From the NCBI GenBank assembly GCA_000181795.3, contig CM012953.1:18708923-18772922 (forward strand): DNA of 64,000 nt, read 5' to 3'. Each line of letters begins with the position of its first letter. Positions within the stretch are counted from its first letter, which is position 1. Source of the stretch: Trichinella spiralis. Taxonomy: Eukaryota; Nematoda; Enoplea; Trichinellida; Trichinellidae. This document shows positions 14,668-28,100 of the stretch, in pieces. The notes below the pieces were generated by a model. It saw only the letters and a list, made by a program, of their open reading frames with translations. It made no database searches and was not told where the DNA came from. A program made the position numbers and the translations under genes.

Positions 14668-17175
14668 AAAAATTGTTTTTAAATAAACTGACTTTCTTCT
14701 TCATTGTAGTAATGCACGAAATGTTATAAACAGAACAGCTGAACGGCTGTTCAGTACAAAAAACATTTTTGATTATATTTCAATTTAAATGCTTTTTATA
14801 ATAAAATATGAAGCATTTCTTTTACTGCGGGATGTTTTTACAATTTATTGTTTTTCTCAACTTTAATTTTTTAAAATATAACTTAATTTGATGTTCAACA
14901 TGTTATAAATGAAAAAATGCAAGTTCTTTAATGAAATTTTTAACACGACAAAAGTCATATTTATTCATTTAATTGTTTCTAAAATAACTTCTGTTTCTAT
15001 TAATTTAAATAATTTACCTTAATGAACAACTTACTAAAATTTTATGAATGCAAGTTAAAGCTGAAAAGTGCTCATTATCTTTCATTGGCTGATATTGAAA
15101 TTTCATTACATCCCGTGCACAGTACAAAAGCAGTCACGAAATTTATTTGTAACACGAAATATATATAGTCATAATATGTCTGGTTAATGATGTTACTATT
15201 TTTGAGATTTTCCATTAGCATCATTGATCCGTTAGCATATAAAATGAAATGTGAGGGGTAAATCATTTAGTAAAACAATTATCTTGCAATTACCAAAGTT
15301 TAAACACTAAAAATGTGAAAAATTATTTAATTTTGCGAATGTTATAGTCGTTTTAAAAGGAAAACTATGACCTACTGCAATAAATTACGCCTGCATTTTT
15401 GACTTCTCTTTATCTTTCAGTGTTGCATTGCAAAGAAAAACATGAATGACGACAAACAGAGTGTCAAAAAATTTAGGCAGTGTTTCATAAAAAATTAAAT
15501 ATTTGTTTCTTAGTTCCTTACCAAGAATAGCTTTAGTTATGTTTAATAATTTGCAAATGCTTAAATGGTGGACTGCTATATGTACCATAAAGCACTTTAT
15601 AAATCAAAACTAAATATTTAATGCACAAAACTGCTACCCTGTGCCAATAATTTAACGATGTGCAATATCTTGAAAGTCGGTGAAATACGTGTAGTTTGTT
15701 TGATCAGATTTGTTTTTCTTGCTGTGGTGAAGCTTCCCGTTAGACATTTATGTACCAAACAATTTTGGTCAATTTAAAAGCTGCTTGGAAGTTGCCAATT
15801 TTGAACCTCAGCTGTTCATGCAAAAATAACATCAATGTAAATTAATACAATTAAATGTAATGCGATCCTCTTTTATGTTAATAAGCATTTTTGTATAATT
15901 TAGATGTTTGTTTTTGCTTTGAAACTACTAAATCAATCAATCGAAGCAGAATTCAATTATCGTTGAGAAAAAAATCAGGAAAACAGATTAAATGCAAATG
16001 CAAATGCGTGTGTGAAATTTGTTTGAAGCTAAACTGTGTACTCGTGAGCACCACCGGACAGAATTGCCACAGAACAGAATCAATCACGACTGATAATAAT
16101 AATTCATCTTTAAAAGATTTTCAAGAGAACAGTTTTATGCTGAGCTGCTAGTGAGCAGCTGCTGAGCGGTTTATATTTTTGTTCAACATTTAGCAAAAGT
16201 GAATTAATCGCTTTATTCTGCACTTCAATAAATTCTGCATTCTGTTTTTCAAGTGTAAAACTGGAATGAACTATCCAACAAAGCAGCTTTTTGTATAAGC
16301 TTACAGTCCCTGAGATTTTCAAAAAAGTATCTTTTTAAAATATAATCTAATATCATGTAGCATATTTTTCTGACTAACGGATTTTTCTTTTGTCCGTTTG
16401 GAAGCAGTTCTTGAAAGAAATTCAAGATAAATTCAGATAATTAATCTTGTCAATTTATCGTTAATTGGAATATTTAAATGTTTCATTGGTTGACTTTGAC
16501 TACTTATGAAGAATTTATTAATGAAGCAAAACTTTGAAACAGCTGCTTGTTCATTCTTTGGCAAAAGTTGGGTTAGAATTTTAGGATTAAACAGAAATGG
16601 AAAAAACGCCATTCAAAGTCTGCAGCAGAAATTTCGTTTTTTTCGAAAATGCACTAACCATCTGTGATGCATCCAGCAGAAAAAATCTGATTCTCTTTCA
16701 TACGACGGTATTTTTTGTAACTGCTTGTTATCATTTCATGTAAATATATCAAAAGTGGAAAATCACAATTTGCAATTAAAATAATATTTGCCTCTAATGA
16801 AGAAGTATGACCATTATTTGTATAATTTAATAAGAGATGGATATAGCAAAAGCATAATAATAATTGCACAAATAAAGCATTATTTGCTGAGTGATGGATG
16901 ATTAATTAGCTGTTTGTTTGTTTTTTATAAATTATTATTACAAGCAAGTGAAATTATATTCATAGGAAAATAAATTTGATGAAATTCAAGTTCAAGAGTG
17001 TAAATTGAAAAAAAACAAATATTTTCCTCTGAATATTCCACGCGTATTATTATGGTTGTTATATTTAGTTGGAATTGATATGTGAATATTATGTGGATAT
17101 TTCTTTATTACTTTGAGCAACAGAATTTGTCAGTCCTTTTACAATATTTACGTCCTCATCTAATAATACTGCAAT
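14668..17175. other. Gene-poor AT-rich DNA
   Basis: 2.5 kb with no credible coding exon. Short open frames occur (for example 15891-16151) but lack codon bias, start context or recognizable protein content. The first part includes the 3' UTR of the protease-like gene. Confidence 0.5.
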
Positions 17176-17803
17176 CAGGGATAGGTAAACTCTCTATACT
17201 ATGAACCCTTTATGGATTCTTTGATGTTCCATCGAACCTCAAGCTCGTAAAATAAATATTACTAATAATAAACATTTTTATTATAAGGTATCTTTTACCC
17301 TTTTCACCCTTGCGGATTCTCGATCAGATTCATTTCACCTTTACGTTTAATTATTCTTTCTTCAATTTGTAAATCTGCTCCTATAATGGCCGTATTCATG
17401 TGAATCGTATCGTTAATAACTTCATGATTAAGTTAAAGGTAGTTGGTATTTTTTTATTTAACTACTGGGCATCGCTAATGAGAAAGATGTGTTTGATGAG
17501 TAGCAGCAAGGGCATTGATATTTGGCCGGAGATTGGTGAGTTTTAGACGTAAACCACGCATTTACAGGTTCAGTCTGTTCCTCTGCTTTGTTCTTTTTCT
17601 CTGGTGTCCCTTGATAGTTCACAAAATTATAAATTATTGTTACAAAATAGTTCTCCACGAAATGAATCCCTCAAATGGAATTTTAAAGCTGATACTCAAT
17701 CCCACAGTTTATCGATCCCCATTTGACCCCTAATCCTTTATCGACCCCTTATACTGTCCCATCGATCCCAAAGGGTCGATATCGACCACTTTGGCTACCC
17801 CTG
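17176..17803. mobile_element. hAT MITE with 8-bp target duplication
   Basis: Begins CAGGGATAGGTAAACTCTCT and ends TTTGGCTACCCCTG, whose reverse complement starts CAGGGGTAGCCAAA, so the ends are imperfect terminal inverted repeats. Flanks are actgcaat (17168-17175) and actgcact (17804-17811), an 8-bp target site duplication with one mismatch, as expected for hAT. The right end contains the GGGTCGATATCGACC palindrome. No intact transposase; about 628 bp, so non-autonomous. Confidence 0.75.
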
Positions 17804-18885
17804 ACTGCACTAATAGATTTTAATAAAAAATAATAAGTTTGCTTGACTGAAACATAACGATCTTGTATGACGATTAATCACTTCAAAATAAAACAAAAAA
17901 AAGAATGAATACAATATTAATCATACAGTTTATGAAAATCTACAATACATAAAATATACAATAACTTTTACAATCTTTTACAATAACTAGAAATAATTAA
18001 TCATTGTGCTGCGGCATCTTTGCGATTCCATCCTAATGTTGATGTGGGCAGAGTGATCGAGTGTGAGTGAGATGGGATCTGCTTTCAACGTTGCTGACAA
18101 CTGCCCTGTGTGGCACGTGGCGGCTAGCTTTTGAAAACAACATAAACAACAAAAACAGGTAAACAACAAAAGCGATCTGTGGTTGAAAAGTGTGAAAAGG
18201 TACAATAAACAACAATATCGTTGACCGGTTGACCAGTTGACCCGGATGGATGCGTGCACGCGCACGTGAATCCAAGCTGCCAGGTTCTCATCTGTTGTTG
18301 CTGTCTGTCATCCTTGTGGCTATCAAAAAGCAAACGTCAATCAAATGCCGGACATTTGCTCCATGCCCAGTTGGCAATAAGAATAAGAATAATATATTAA
18401 AAAAAAATTTATAGCCAACTCAACCGGATCGTAAAAATAGCCGCAAATTTGAATCGTTTCGGCTAGTGGATGTGAAAAGTTCATTTTCAATAATTTCCCC
18501 AAGCCAAATTCCACTTTTGCACCTCAATTTCATCCGCTTCTCACGCTAGCACCAACGAGCAGTTGGCTTCAAACTGCACTGACCGCACTTGACCGGCTCA
18601 TTCTCTCTGTTGATGGCATTGAAAAAAACCTGTCCAAATTCTCATCTTCCTTCAACTTTCTTTCATTTGTAATAATTTGACTTGACCATCACAAGCAATC
18701 CAAGCAAGCCGGCTATTCTTCTACAGTTTCAGAGGTTCTTCTGTTTTTTCTGTTGCTTCTCTTAACACTTTCAACAAGCGGTTCAATTTGAAATTTATTT
18801 AAAACACTTCAAACGACAATATCACATTAATGATCCAATTGGATTGACTTAACGTCTTATTTTGATTTTTTTTAAATTGAAGCTA
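17804..18885. promoter_or_regulatory. Possible upstream region of the formin gene
   Basis: From about 18000 the base composition rises relative to the flanks (for example GTGTGGCACGTGGCGGCTAG near 18110, containing an E-box CACGTG, and another CACGTG near 18262). There is no convincing ORF on either strand. Its position just before the candidate first formin exon suggests a promoter/5' UTR, but this is inference. Confidence 0.3.
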
Positions 18886-18993
18886 ATGAAACAAAATATA
18901 TCTTCTTTTTCTTCTTCTCCTCCTCCATGCTTTTTTTCTCCTCATCGCCTTATTGGAGAGTTTTCAAATCGGTCTCGTCAACAAACTTTTCAG
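18886..18993 (+). other. Candidate first coding exon of the formin gene
   Basis: ATG at 18886 opens 36 codons rich in Ser/Pro/Phe (MKQNISSFSSSPPP at the start) ending CAG|GTAATA, a good donor, in phase 0. The first certain formin exon (22128) begins right after TTTACAG also in phase 0, so the two could be spliced across a 3.1-kb intron. No homology supports it. The alternative is that translation starts at the ATG that directly follows the 22127 acceptor, with a non-coding 5' exon or trans-splicing upstream. Confidence 0.3.
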
Positions 18994-21900
18994 GTAATAA
19001 AATCTTTTTTTAAAGCATTGTTCAACTTTTCTACCGTACTCTTTTTCGAATTCATTTCACATTTATGCAAATTTTTTCATAGAACGACTTTCAAAATTCA
19101 CTCATCATCATTTCACTTTGACTTTGTCAAAGAGTAATTTATACTGTTTATTCATTTCATTTCTTTTAAATTCTATGATGTAAATCAAACGTGCTTTATA
19201 CCTTGCTCGATTGTTTGATAAATTTTTCCAAAATTTTTAATATATAATTTTTCATTTTTAATTGTAAAATCTGGATTTAACGGAAAGTGAATCACGTTTG
19301 TCAAATTGGCAACTTTTTGCCATAGCGATCAAGCTTGTTATGTTATCTTCATTTATTTATTATTTTTGCTTGAGGTAAAGCAGAGAGGTGGAGCAGTAAA
19401 CTTCAATTACAAGGTTGTTCTCAGAAAATTTCCACGCTTCATCAAAAATCACCTATTCTGAAAGCTATTTTTATTTTACAATTTTTTTCTTTTTAACGTC
19501 AACCTCGTCATAAAATTGTAAATCAAATCCTTTCAAATCTTTTATACCTGCTGAGGGAAACTTGACTACAGTATGCTCTAACGTAACCAAGAACAAATTT
19601 AAATTTTTTAAATCTAAAATTAACTTCTTAATCAGATGAATCTAAATAACAAAGAATACAAGTTTGGACTTTAAAAAAAGCAAAAATAACGTATTTTTGT
19701 CTAAACTGTCGATTCTTTTGTATTTTTGAAATTTTAACCTACAGGAAATTGTCAATTTACAGGGAAAAATGTTTCTTGTGATAATTTAATTGTAATTCAC
19801 GATTTCAGTTTGCTAAAATGCATGATGCAATCAGTAATTGGTAAACTTTTTTGTAAAACTTGTTCAATTGTTTGAAATGAAATCTGTTTATGGCAAGTTT
19901 TGTACGCGCCACTGGTCTCGATTCACTGCATTCATCGCAACTTTGAATGCGCAGCAGATTTAAAAAAAAATAAACAAAATATCTAAAAGTTAATAATGAA
20001 GAGTTAGTGAAAAATGAAACTGTTCATTGTTTGAAGGTACTTGTTGCGTGCACCTTATGAAAATTTTAGATTTTCGCCTCGGTAATGCATCAAGCACAAA
20101 TCAAATGTCGCTTCGAGTTCAGGTTGGATTAATTTCAATATTCAAATTTCTCATAATCAATAACTCGTGTCATCAATTATGTGGCAAAATTTTCCAAATA
20201 AATGTCCAGAAGAATTATAGCAGGATTGCAGAATTTATTATTCATTATTTATTATTTGATTCAAGAAATTGGTCATACGAGAATTTTTATTTATTGTGCC
20301 GGGTAAAAGTTTTTTTCTTCACAGTTTTTTCAAATGATGAGAAAGTGAACTGTGAATATTTGTATAAGGTGTTTTCTGTCGGGTTTCATGTTTTGTTGAT
20401 AACTTCATTACCGCTATTTATTACTACTATGCTGAAAAAAAACTATTTTCTATCGGAACTTCTCTTTTATTGATTCAGTTGATTTAAACAATTGAAATTT
20501 GAATGAGTTTGTTTCTATCGTTTGTTTGTTTGTATTTTTGTGTAAAAATAGGTTTTTTTTGAAATACGGCAAACAGATTAATCAGTTTCAATTTTAGCTC
20601 GAAATTATTGAATTCACTTTTTGACACTGTGAAAATGAAATGATTGATTATTACGTTTAAAGTAGGTTGTAATATAATTTATTTTTTGTGCATCCTGAAA
20701 TTCTGATGTTTCACAAAATAAAATTTGTACAAAATGTGTAGAGTTTACAGTATGAAATTTGCGATGAGAATTTGTTAAAATGCAGTGCAATTTGCGTTTA
20801 TCTCAATTTTATTGTTTGTTTGTTCATGTTTGACCTTTTTGGCTGCAATTTGCAGTACTTTTATAATAAAGTTTGTCAATGGAATTTGCGAACCAAGTTC
20901 GTGTAAAGGTTTAGTCATTGTGACAATCAATAAAATTCTCAGCGAATATACGAATGGTCTTTAGCTTTCTTGGTGCGGAAAGCCGCTTGTGTTTATTTGT
21001 CACTGTTGTGGTTCTTTTATCATTGTGTAACGGTGTTCTATGACTGTGGCTTGTTCAAATTGCTCTTGCTAAGATTATTTCCAAGTTTTAGTTTGCTTTG
21101 TCGCTGTACAAATATGGTCAAATGAAAATTGTTTCATTAAAAATATACTTTCATTTTTATCGTTTTAAATTCCATTAATTACTTACAATTGAGCATTACA
21201 GTTTGAGAAAATTACAGTTTAGTTTATTTCGAATTTTGATTTCTTAATAATAATAATAGGAATGACAAATATTTTGGTATGATTTCTTGTTTGCACTGAT
21301 ATCGTTTTAAAATTTCAAAAGCATCTTAAAGTTCAAGCGTTCTAAATCTTGTATTTGTTTATAGTATTTCGATTTGTTGGTTTAATTTTGATTAAATCCT
21401 AATTTTAAATGTAGCATTATAAATTAAAAACTAGTTTTAATTTTAAAAAATGTAAACATTTTACTTAGGTAAAAAAAATTTTATACAAAGTATTGCTTGA
21501 AGGAAATTACAAAATTTGAACTTTTTCTCGACGAGTGTATTTATATTTCATATTATTTTTAAGTCGCTATGGTTTATTTACTTTGCCGATTTAGTTGCAT
21601 TTCATTTTATCCGATAACAAAAGTAAATGTCTCATAATATGCTTGCATTACCACGCTTCTTGGCTTTGGCAACGATTGGAACTTTTAATTTTATTTATTT
21701 TTTATGTAATGCAATAATTATTTTTGCGTGAAAAAAAATTTGTCTTCTTATTTTATTTAGTTAACTTTAGTCAGTATTACTGTAAGATGAATTTGAAATT
21801 TATTTGTGAAAGTAGGCAAACGTTTAAATGTTTTTTGAGTATAAAGAATTTCAATTATGGGAAATTGTTTAAGCTACAACAAGTTGTTTAATTTTGTTTT

Positions 21901-22127
21901 TCATTTACAATATTTTTTTAAATAAAAAACCCAGACAAATTCGAATGCAGAATATTCATTATATCCTGAACATCATTAATAATTTGCGTGGATAAGTTTT
22001 AATTTTAAACAGATTTATAGAAAATAAAAATTCTTTTTCAAAAATAAAAATAAAAATAAACGTTGTATTGAATTTTATTTTTCGTTCAATTTGAAAGTGA
22101 TACTTTGAAGATTTTATTTGTTTACAG
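18994..22127. other. Long AT-rich stretch upstream of the first certain formin exon
   Basis: 3.1 kb, probably intron or 5' flank. A 148-codon open frame at 20027-20473 has no recognizable features and is very A/T-driven. Nothing else is seen. Confidence 0.4.
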
Positions 22128-25100
22128 ATGCGCATTGACGGGTTGGAAGCATCAAATGGTGAAGATTTTCATTGGTTGGATACGGAAACAGAAACAGAAG
22201 AAGAGAGTGGTGAGATTGTGAATTGTCCAATTGAACAACAAAACGTTGATGCTGTTAGCCGAGACGATTGCGGTGGTCAGTTGGGTTATTTGAAAGGAAA
22301 TTTGAATTTGCTGAATAGAATTTTGAAGAAGGTAAAATTATTCAGATGAGTGATTTTGTTGTTATTTTTTTTTAAATTCAGTTGTTTTCAAGAATGAAGA
22401 AGAAAAAAAAATTTTTTTTTTTAGTTTTTGATTTTCAAAATCTATTCTGACCAGTGTTTGCAAGAAAAGAGAGAGGGGACTCGGAGAGGGGTATAATGTG
22501 GATGTGCAAGGGTTGAGTGATATTATTAGTAGTATTATAATTATTCTAGGGTAGAATGTTTGACGTTGCAGCTTGATGGCTCTGAACAGGCCAGTTTCAG
22601 TCCAGTCCTTGAAGGACTTGTCATTTTAAACGGCGCGCTTGATCTTTGAATTGTTTAATATTCTTGGACGAGTCAGTCAGTCAGTCAGTTGAATGAAAAG
22701 ATTTCCTGTTCTGAATTGTGGAGCCGGTATAAATGAATAATTTTTGAACAGAGGAAATTCACGCTCATTGCCTGTCGCAGTTGCCATTGCTGCTGCTGGT
22801 CTGCGTTGTCATTGGCAGCTCGGTCATTTATTTATTAGCTTTCTGGCAAAACCAAAAACGCCTATTCAATTGTTGTTGTTGCACTTTTAAAAGCGCATCT
22901 TATTTTTTCTTCTTCTATTTGCAAAGTTGCATCATTTTCTTTTCCATTTCAATTGCGCATTTTCATCTTTTATTTGCCCAACCAATGCTGCTCATCAAAA
23001 TCAATCTCACAATTTCAAGTAACGTTTGAAAACGACTTTTCTCTTTCTCTTTCTTTTTCCCCCCTTTAAAATTTAAATTATTTCTAATTATTATTCATCT
23101 CATTGCAAACTTTTCCAAATTTAACCTTTTTTTTGCATTTCACACGGTCAATTGCGGGGCAAAAACAGACAGATAATAGGTAAAAAAAACATGCATTCTG
23201 TAAATATTTTAAATTTCTTTTCAATTCTCTTCTATTGTTGTATTTTTTTTTCTTGACCATCGATCATCATCAATCAAAGAAAGTTTGTCCATTTGTGTCA
23301 TTTTTATGCTTTTCTCAGCAACTTTTTCAATCAAATCAATATAACATCTAAAAAAGCACCATTTTTCATGATATATATATATATATGTTTATAAATTTCT
23401 TTAACATTTATACTATTCAAATGACATGAATGACAAATGGGCAATTTTTTTACTGGAGACAAATTTTCCCATGACAAACATGAATTTCACAAAAAACTAA
23501 TAGCATGATTGGATTATATATATATATATTTTTAAATGGTTTTCCATCGACAATTTGTTGAATATGATTGTGTGAGTTTTCCTGGAAAAAGAAACACGAA
23601 TAGCTAACAAAAAATACATCTTTTTTCTCATATCAATCAACATTCCACACTAACATTTAAGACTGTTGCAAATGTATATTTATTTATATCATGTCATTGA
23701 CCGTGAATTGGTCGAATCTTACTTGTGCAATTATTACCTCAATTATATTCAATTAATTGATCATTTACACAAACGACAACAAAAAAATGTTTATTTCTAA
23801 TCAGTACTTTATTCGTTTTATTTCTAATCGAGCAGTTGTTTTTTTCCAAACAGAATTTTGCCATAAATGAGCAATTGATTAGATTTAATCACGACTGACA
23901 TGAAAAAAGAAGAAAAGAAAAACAATTTTCATTTCATCCCATTCTATATTGTGTTCTATTATCGTCGTCTGTTTGCACTAGTCCATGTCAGATTTGTTAT
24001 TGTCGAATGATTTTTCAATTTCAAAATTTTCAAATCTTTAATTTTCTGCTGTTTTTTGCGCTTTCAATTTTCAATAAAAAACTAGGCTGTAAATTTATAT
24101 TTATCATCCAAAAAAATAATACCTTTTTTTATACTTACTGTAATTTACTGTATTTTTTTAAATTGTAATTAATTTTCATGTCGTGCGAAATCAGTTTAAA
24201 AAGTTATAAACTAATTTGAAAAATACTTTCAAGATAATACTTTTTTATCGAAAAATAAAATATTATCATTATTATTTGTAAATGTTTTATTTTTTTATTG
24301 ACGTAAATTTGTTTACATATATTATTCAATAGGTATTTTCTTCTTAGTTTATTCGGGTTATTTATTTCTTTGTATTTCATTAAATGATCGGTTTCTTATT
24401 TAAAATGGTTTCTTTTTGAATTTTTCTATTCTGGTTGTTTTGTCCCAATTTTGTGCGATTTTATTTGACAATAATTCAATTGCAATTGCAGAAAAATTTT
24501 TGATGTTCAAAATTTATTCATTTCTTCGACAGAAGAATTGCAACGCCAACTGGCCTTCGGCCAGAAGCTGGGGCATTTAAATGCCCAACAATTTCACTGT
24601 CACTTTCTTTTTATTGCTCTTTACTTATTGTTCGACTTTACAATTTTACATTTAAAATTGCCAATTGAAAGAACTTTTTCTCTTCAGTCGAAAAAACAAA
24701 CAATTATTTGAAAAATTGCTTTTCATTTTCCCACATATTTTTTTTTAATATTTAATCTTTAGCAATTTTTTTCAATGAATACATTACATTGTTGTTATTA
24801 TTATTTGTATGATGAAATAAATATTTGCTCGCATTGGATGGCAAGAAATAGCGAAAACGTTTGCAGTTAGTTGAATACTTGCATTTTGGGTGAGAAATGC
24901 ATTCACACACACACACATCATCACGCACAGCAGCATTTGATGCTATTTTTGCTCATTACACCCGCACAGGATTCGTCGTTTTTCTTAAAATAAGTTTGCT
25001 TTTCTGTTTTTCAAGTAGTACTGCTTACTGGTTTATTGAATCAAATATTTCGAAATTTCTGAACTTGTTTCTCAACTTTTAATTCAACTGCTGCTGTTGC

Positions 25101-28100
25101 TGATTGCTATCGTTTGCATGCTGCTCTGCTTTTGGAAGGGAAAAAATTGTTGATTCTTCAGCATCATCACCATCAGCATCAGTTGTTAGCTCACGCGTGC
25201 AAGGAAAATAAATAAAAAGAAAGATCAAGTCAATACAAAGAAATATAATCTTCTCTCATAAGCGGTACTTTTTCCCTACATTTCGCTTGAACATCAGCAG
25301 AATGCGTGTCAGAAAAGTTGGTTCGCATTGGATGAAGAAGTTCACTATCTTCACTATTATCTTGTGATATTTTGTTTTTATCATTTATTATTTCGCGTAG
25401 CATTTTGATGATTAATGACAATTGAAAAACGTGGCGGAAATGATATTCTCATGGGACGTTCATCGATCAGACATTTTTGAACGATACAGCTTAGCACATT
25501 CTACGGGGACAAAATGGTGCATATCACTCTGACAAACTGACAAATGAAAGTAGTATTCATATTTGTTATGCACAATATAGTATACCTGAACAGAATATGA
25601 GAATAAAAAGCCGAAATTCTCTAAATGTATACATATAAGGAGATGGCATTTTTCTTTCTTTTTTTTCATTTATGAAGATTGATTTATAAATAGATTTGGG
25701 ATTTGTGTGAAAAGTTTTTCAGCGTGCTTATCATCATCATCGTTATTATTATTATGATTATTAATTGTCGTTTACGTCATTGGTTATGTTCAGAGAGATC
25801 CTGCCACTCGTTATTGACATTTGTAACAGCTGAACGATTTTTAAATATTGATATGAAGAATTTTTAGGTGAACGGAACAAAACATGAGCCACTTTTTAAC
25901 CGCTTGCTGCAATATTTGGCTGAAATTGCTGGCTGTGACGCTTTGAAAGCGACATTCACACGCACCGAATCCGCATCAGAAGAATTGGATAATATTTTTT
26001 GGAACCATTTGGAATCTTTTTTGTCAATTTTTGAAAGTGCAAAGTCGTTTATTCAAATGACATCGGCAGTTGACAACAGCAACAGCAGTAATAATAATAA
26101 TAATAAACAAGAAGCTCCAAACAAGACGACAGTGTTGCCACCTCCTCCACCTCCACCGCCGTTGCTTTCTTTGAACTGTGGTTCAACGTGGAAGCATAAT
26201 AATAATAATCATACACTACCGTGTCGTAATAGGGAAAGCAAGTTTTCTGCTTCGTCTGGTCAGTGGTCGTCCACTGATACTTCGACAACAGAAAATGATT
26301 TGACCCAAGCAAGTGGGGGGCTTTGTTGTGCAAAGCAGCGTCGGCCGTTGGACAACGACCACAAGTTGAAGCCCGAAACTGAATGCAAGCACGGTGAAGC
26401 AGCAGCGTCCATTCCAAACTTGCCAACTCCGAACACCAAGTTGAAAACTCTACCCTGGCACAAGGTACCTTCGAGCAAAGTGACCACGAACGGCAACAAC
26501 ATTTGGCTGCAAGGGGCGAAACGTTTCGACGCGTCTTGCATGCCAGATTTGAATATGCTCGAGCAACTGTTTGCCGCAGGCCAGCGGACCAACCCTTCCT
26601 TATTGAACACGCATTTATCCAACGGATCAGCAGCAGGTTCGGATTTTGTAGATCCGTGCACGCCGAATATTTTCGACGATTCCATAAAGACCAAATACAA
26701 CCGCACAATGTCGACAACAACTGAACGTCGTCGCAAAGAAGCTGTGGAAATCAACCTGCTCGACCCGAAGCGTAGCATCAACGTCAACATCTTTTTGAAG
26801 CAATTTCGAGGGTACTTGTCTATTTGCCATTACTACTTTTTGTGCATCCAGTGTGGAAGTGAGCATTTTGGTTTTATTTTAGCGGTGTTGAAGAATTGGC
26901 AAATTTGATACGTTGCGATCGTGCCGATGAAATAGGAAGTCCTGAAAAGCTTCGAGGCATGATCAAAATTCTTCCCGACCAAGATGAGGTAAGTCACCTA
27001 GCTAGTTAATTAGCTAGCCAGTTAGCTGATTCATCAATCTTTTTCCCATCTGCGTTAAAAATAAATTTCTTTTTTGAAATATTTCACTAAAAATTATTAC
27101 TAAATTCTCATGTTATTCTCTTTCAATTGAACAATTTGAAGAAAAAACGTATTTTTAACGTTGCTTTATGCTTTTATTTGCAACTTCAACTTACGATCAA
27201 ATCAGTCTGCAAAATTATTTAACCAAATTTTACAAATTTTTTATCTGCAAATCATATTAGCAATTGTGCTTGTTCAGAAATTTCATCTCACATCGCAGTC
27301 AGTGATTGCAATTGATTGATTTCTTTATTTATGAGTACTGGTTTTGAAAAATTGTTAGGTAGAGGAGGAAAAAAAACAATCAAATCTAGAAAACACGTTC
27401 CATTTAAATATTTGTTCATTTACAGCAATATTTATTTTAAATTATTGTGTATTATCCATCTTTATTAATTTTAAGTAAAATAAAATACATTCACCAACTT
27501 GTTCAACAGAATATCCGCTTATTTATGTTTTTTAAGAATAAATTTCATCAACTATTTGTATTTTGTAATGCACAATATTTTCTAATGTCTGCACACATCT
27601 TCACGCACACACGACACAAAAAATGTATCAACAAATAATCAATCATCGACAAAAATTAATTGCGCATGTAACTGATACATTTTTCCATCTACTTTTCTCA
27701 TGGCGACTGTAAAATGTTTGATTCTGCTTAAAAATAATCGAATATTAATTTTATGAAAATTGCTTTGTGTGAAATTTTACGCAAAGAATGAATGAACATG
27801 CGTTGATGTTTTTACGAAAATATATTTATAGATGGAAATCATTGAAGGGTTCACTGGTGATCGTACAAAATTGGGAGATGCTGAAAAATTTTTTCTTTAT
27901 CTACGAGAAATTCCTTAGTAAGTTATTATTTTCTTTTTTTTGAAAAATGCCATAGTTTCATTTTCGTATTGTATAATAATAAATTCTTGTAAATTTTTTT
28001 ATTATTGTTATTAGCTATCGTATACGGGTAGAGACGATGCTATTAAAATCAGAATTTGCAACCAGCATCGAAGAAATGAAATCGTCGTTGGAAATCATGT

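Noticed and set aside
20027-20473. 148-codon open frame in AT-rich DNA
   Set aside because: No ATG at its nominal start, A/T-driven composition (Phe/Leu/Ile/Asn), no motif, no matching exon signals.
22781-23029. 82-codon hydrophobic frame that could pass for a membrane protein
   Set aside because: Poly-Phe/Leu from T-rich intron sequence; no splice or start context.
26049-26790. Long minus-strand open frames (223 and 176 codons)
   Set aside because: Antisense to the formin FH1/FH2 exon; the Tyr/Cys-run content comes from the complement of Asn/Pro/Ser codons.
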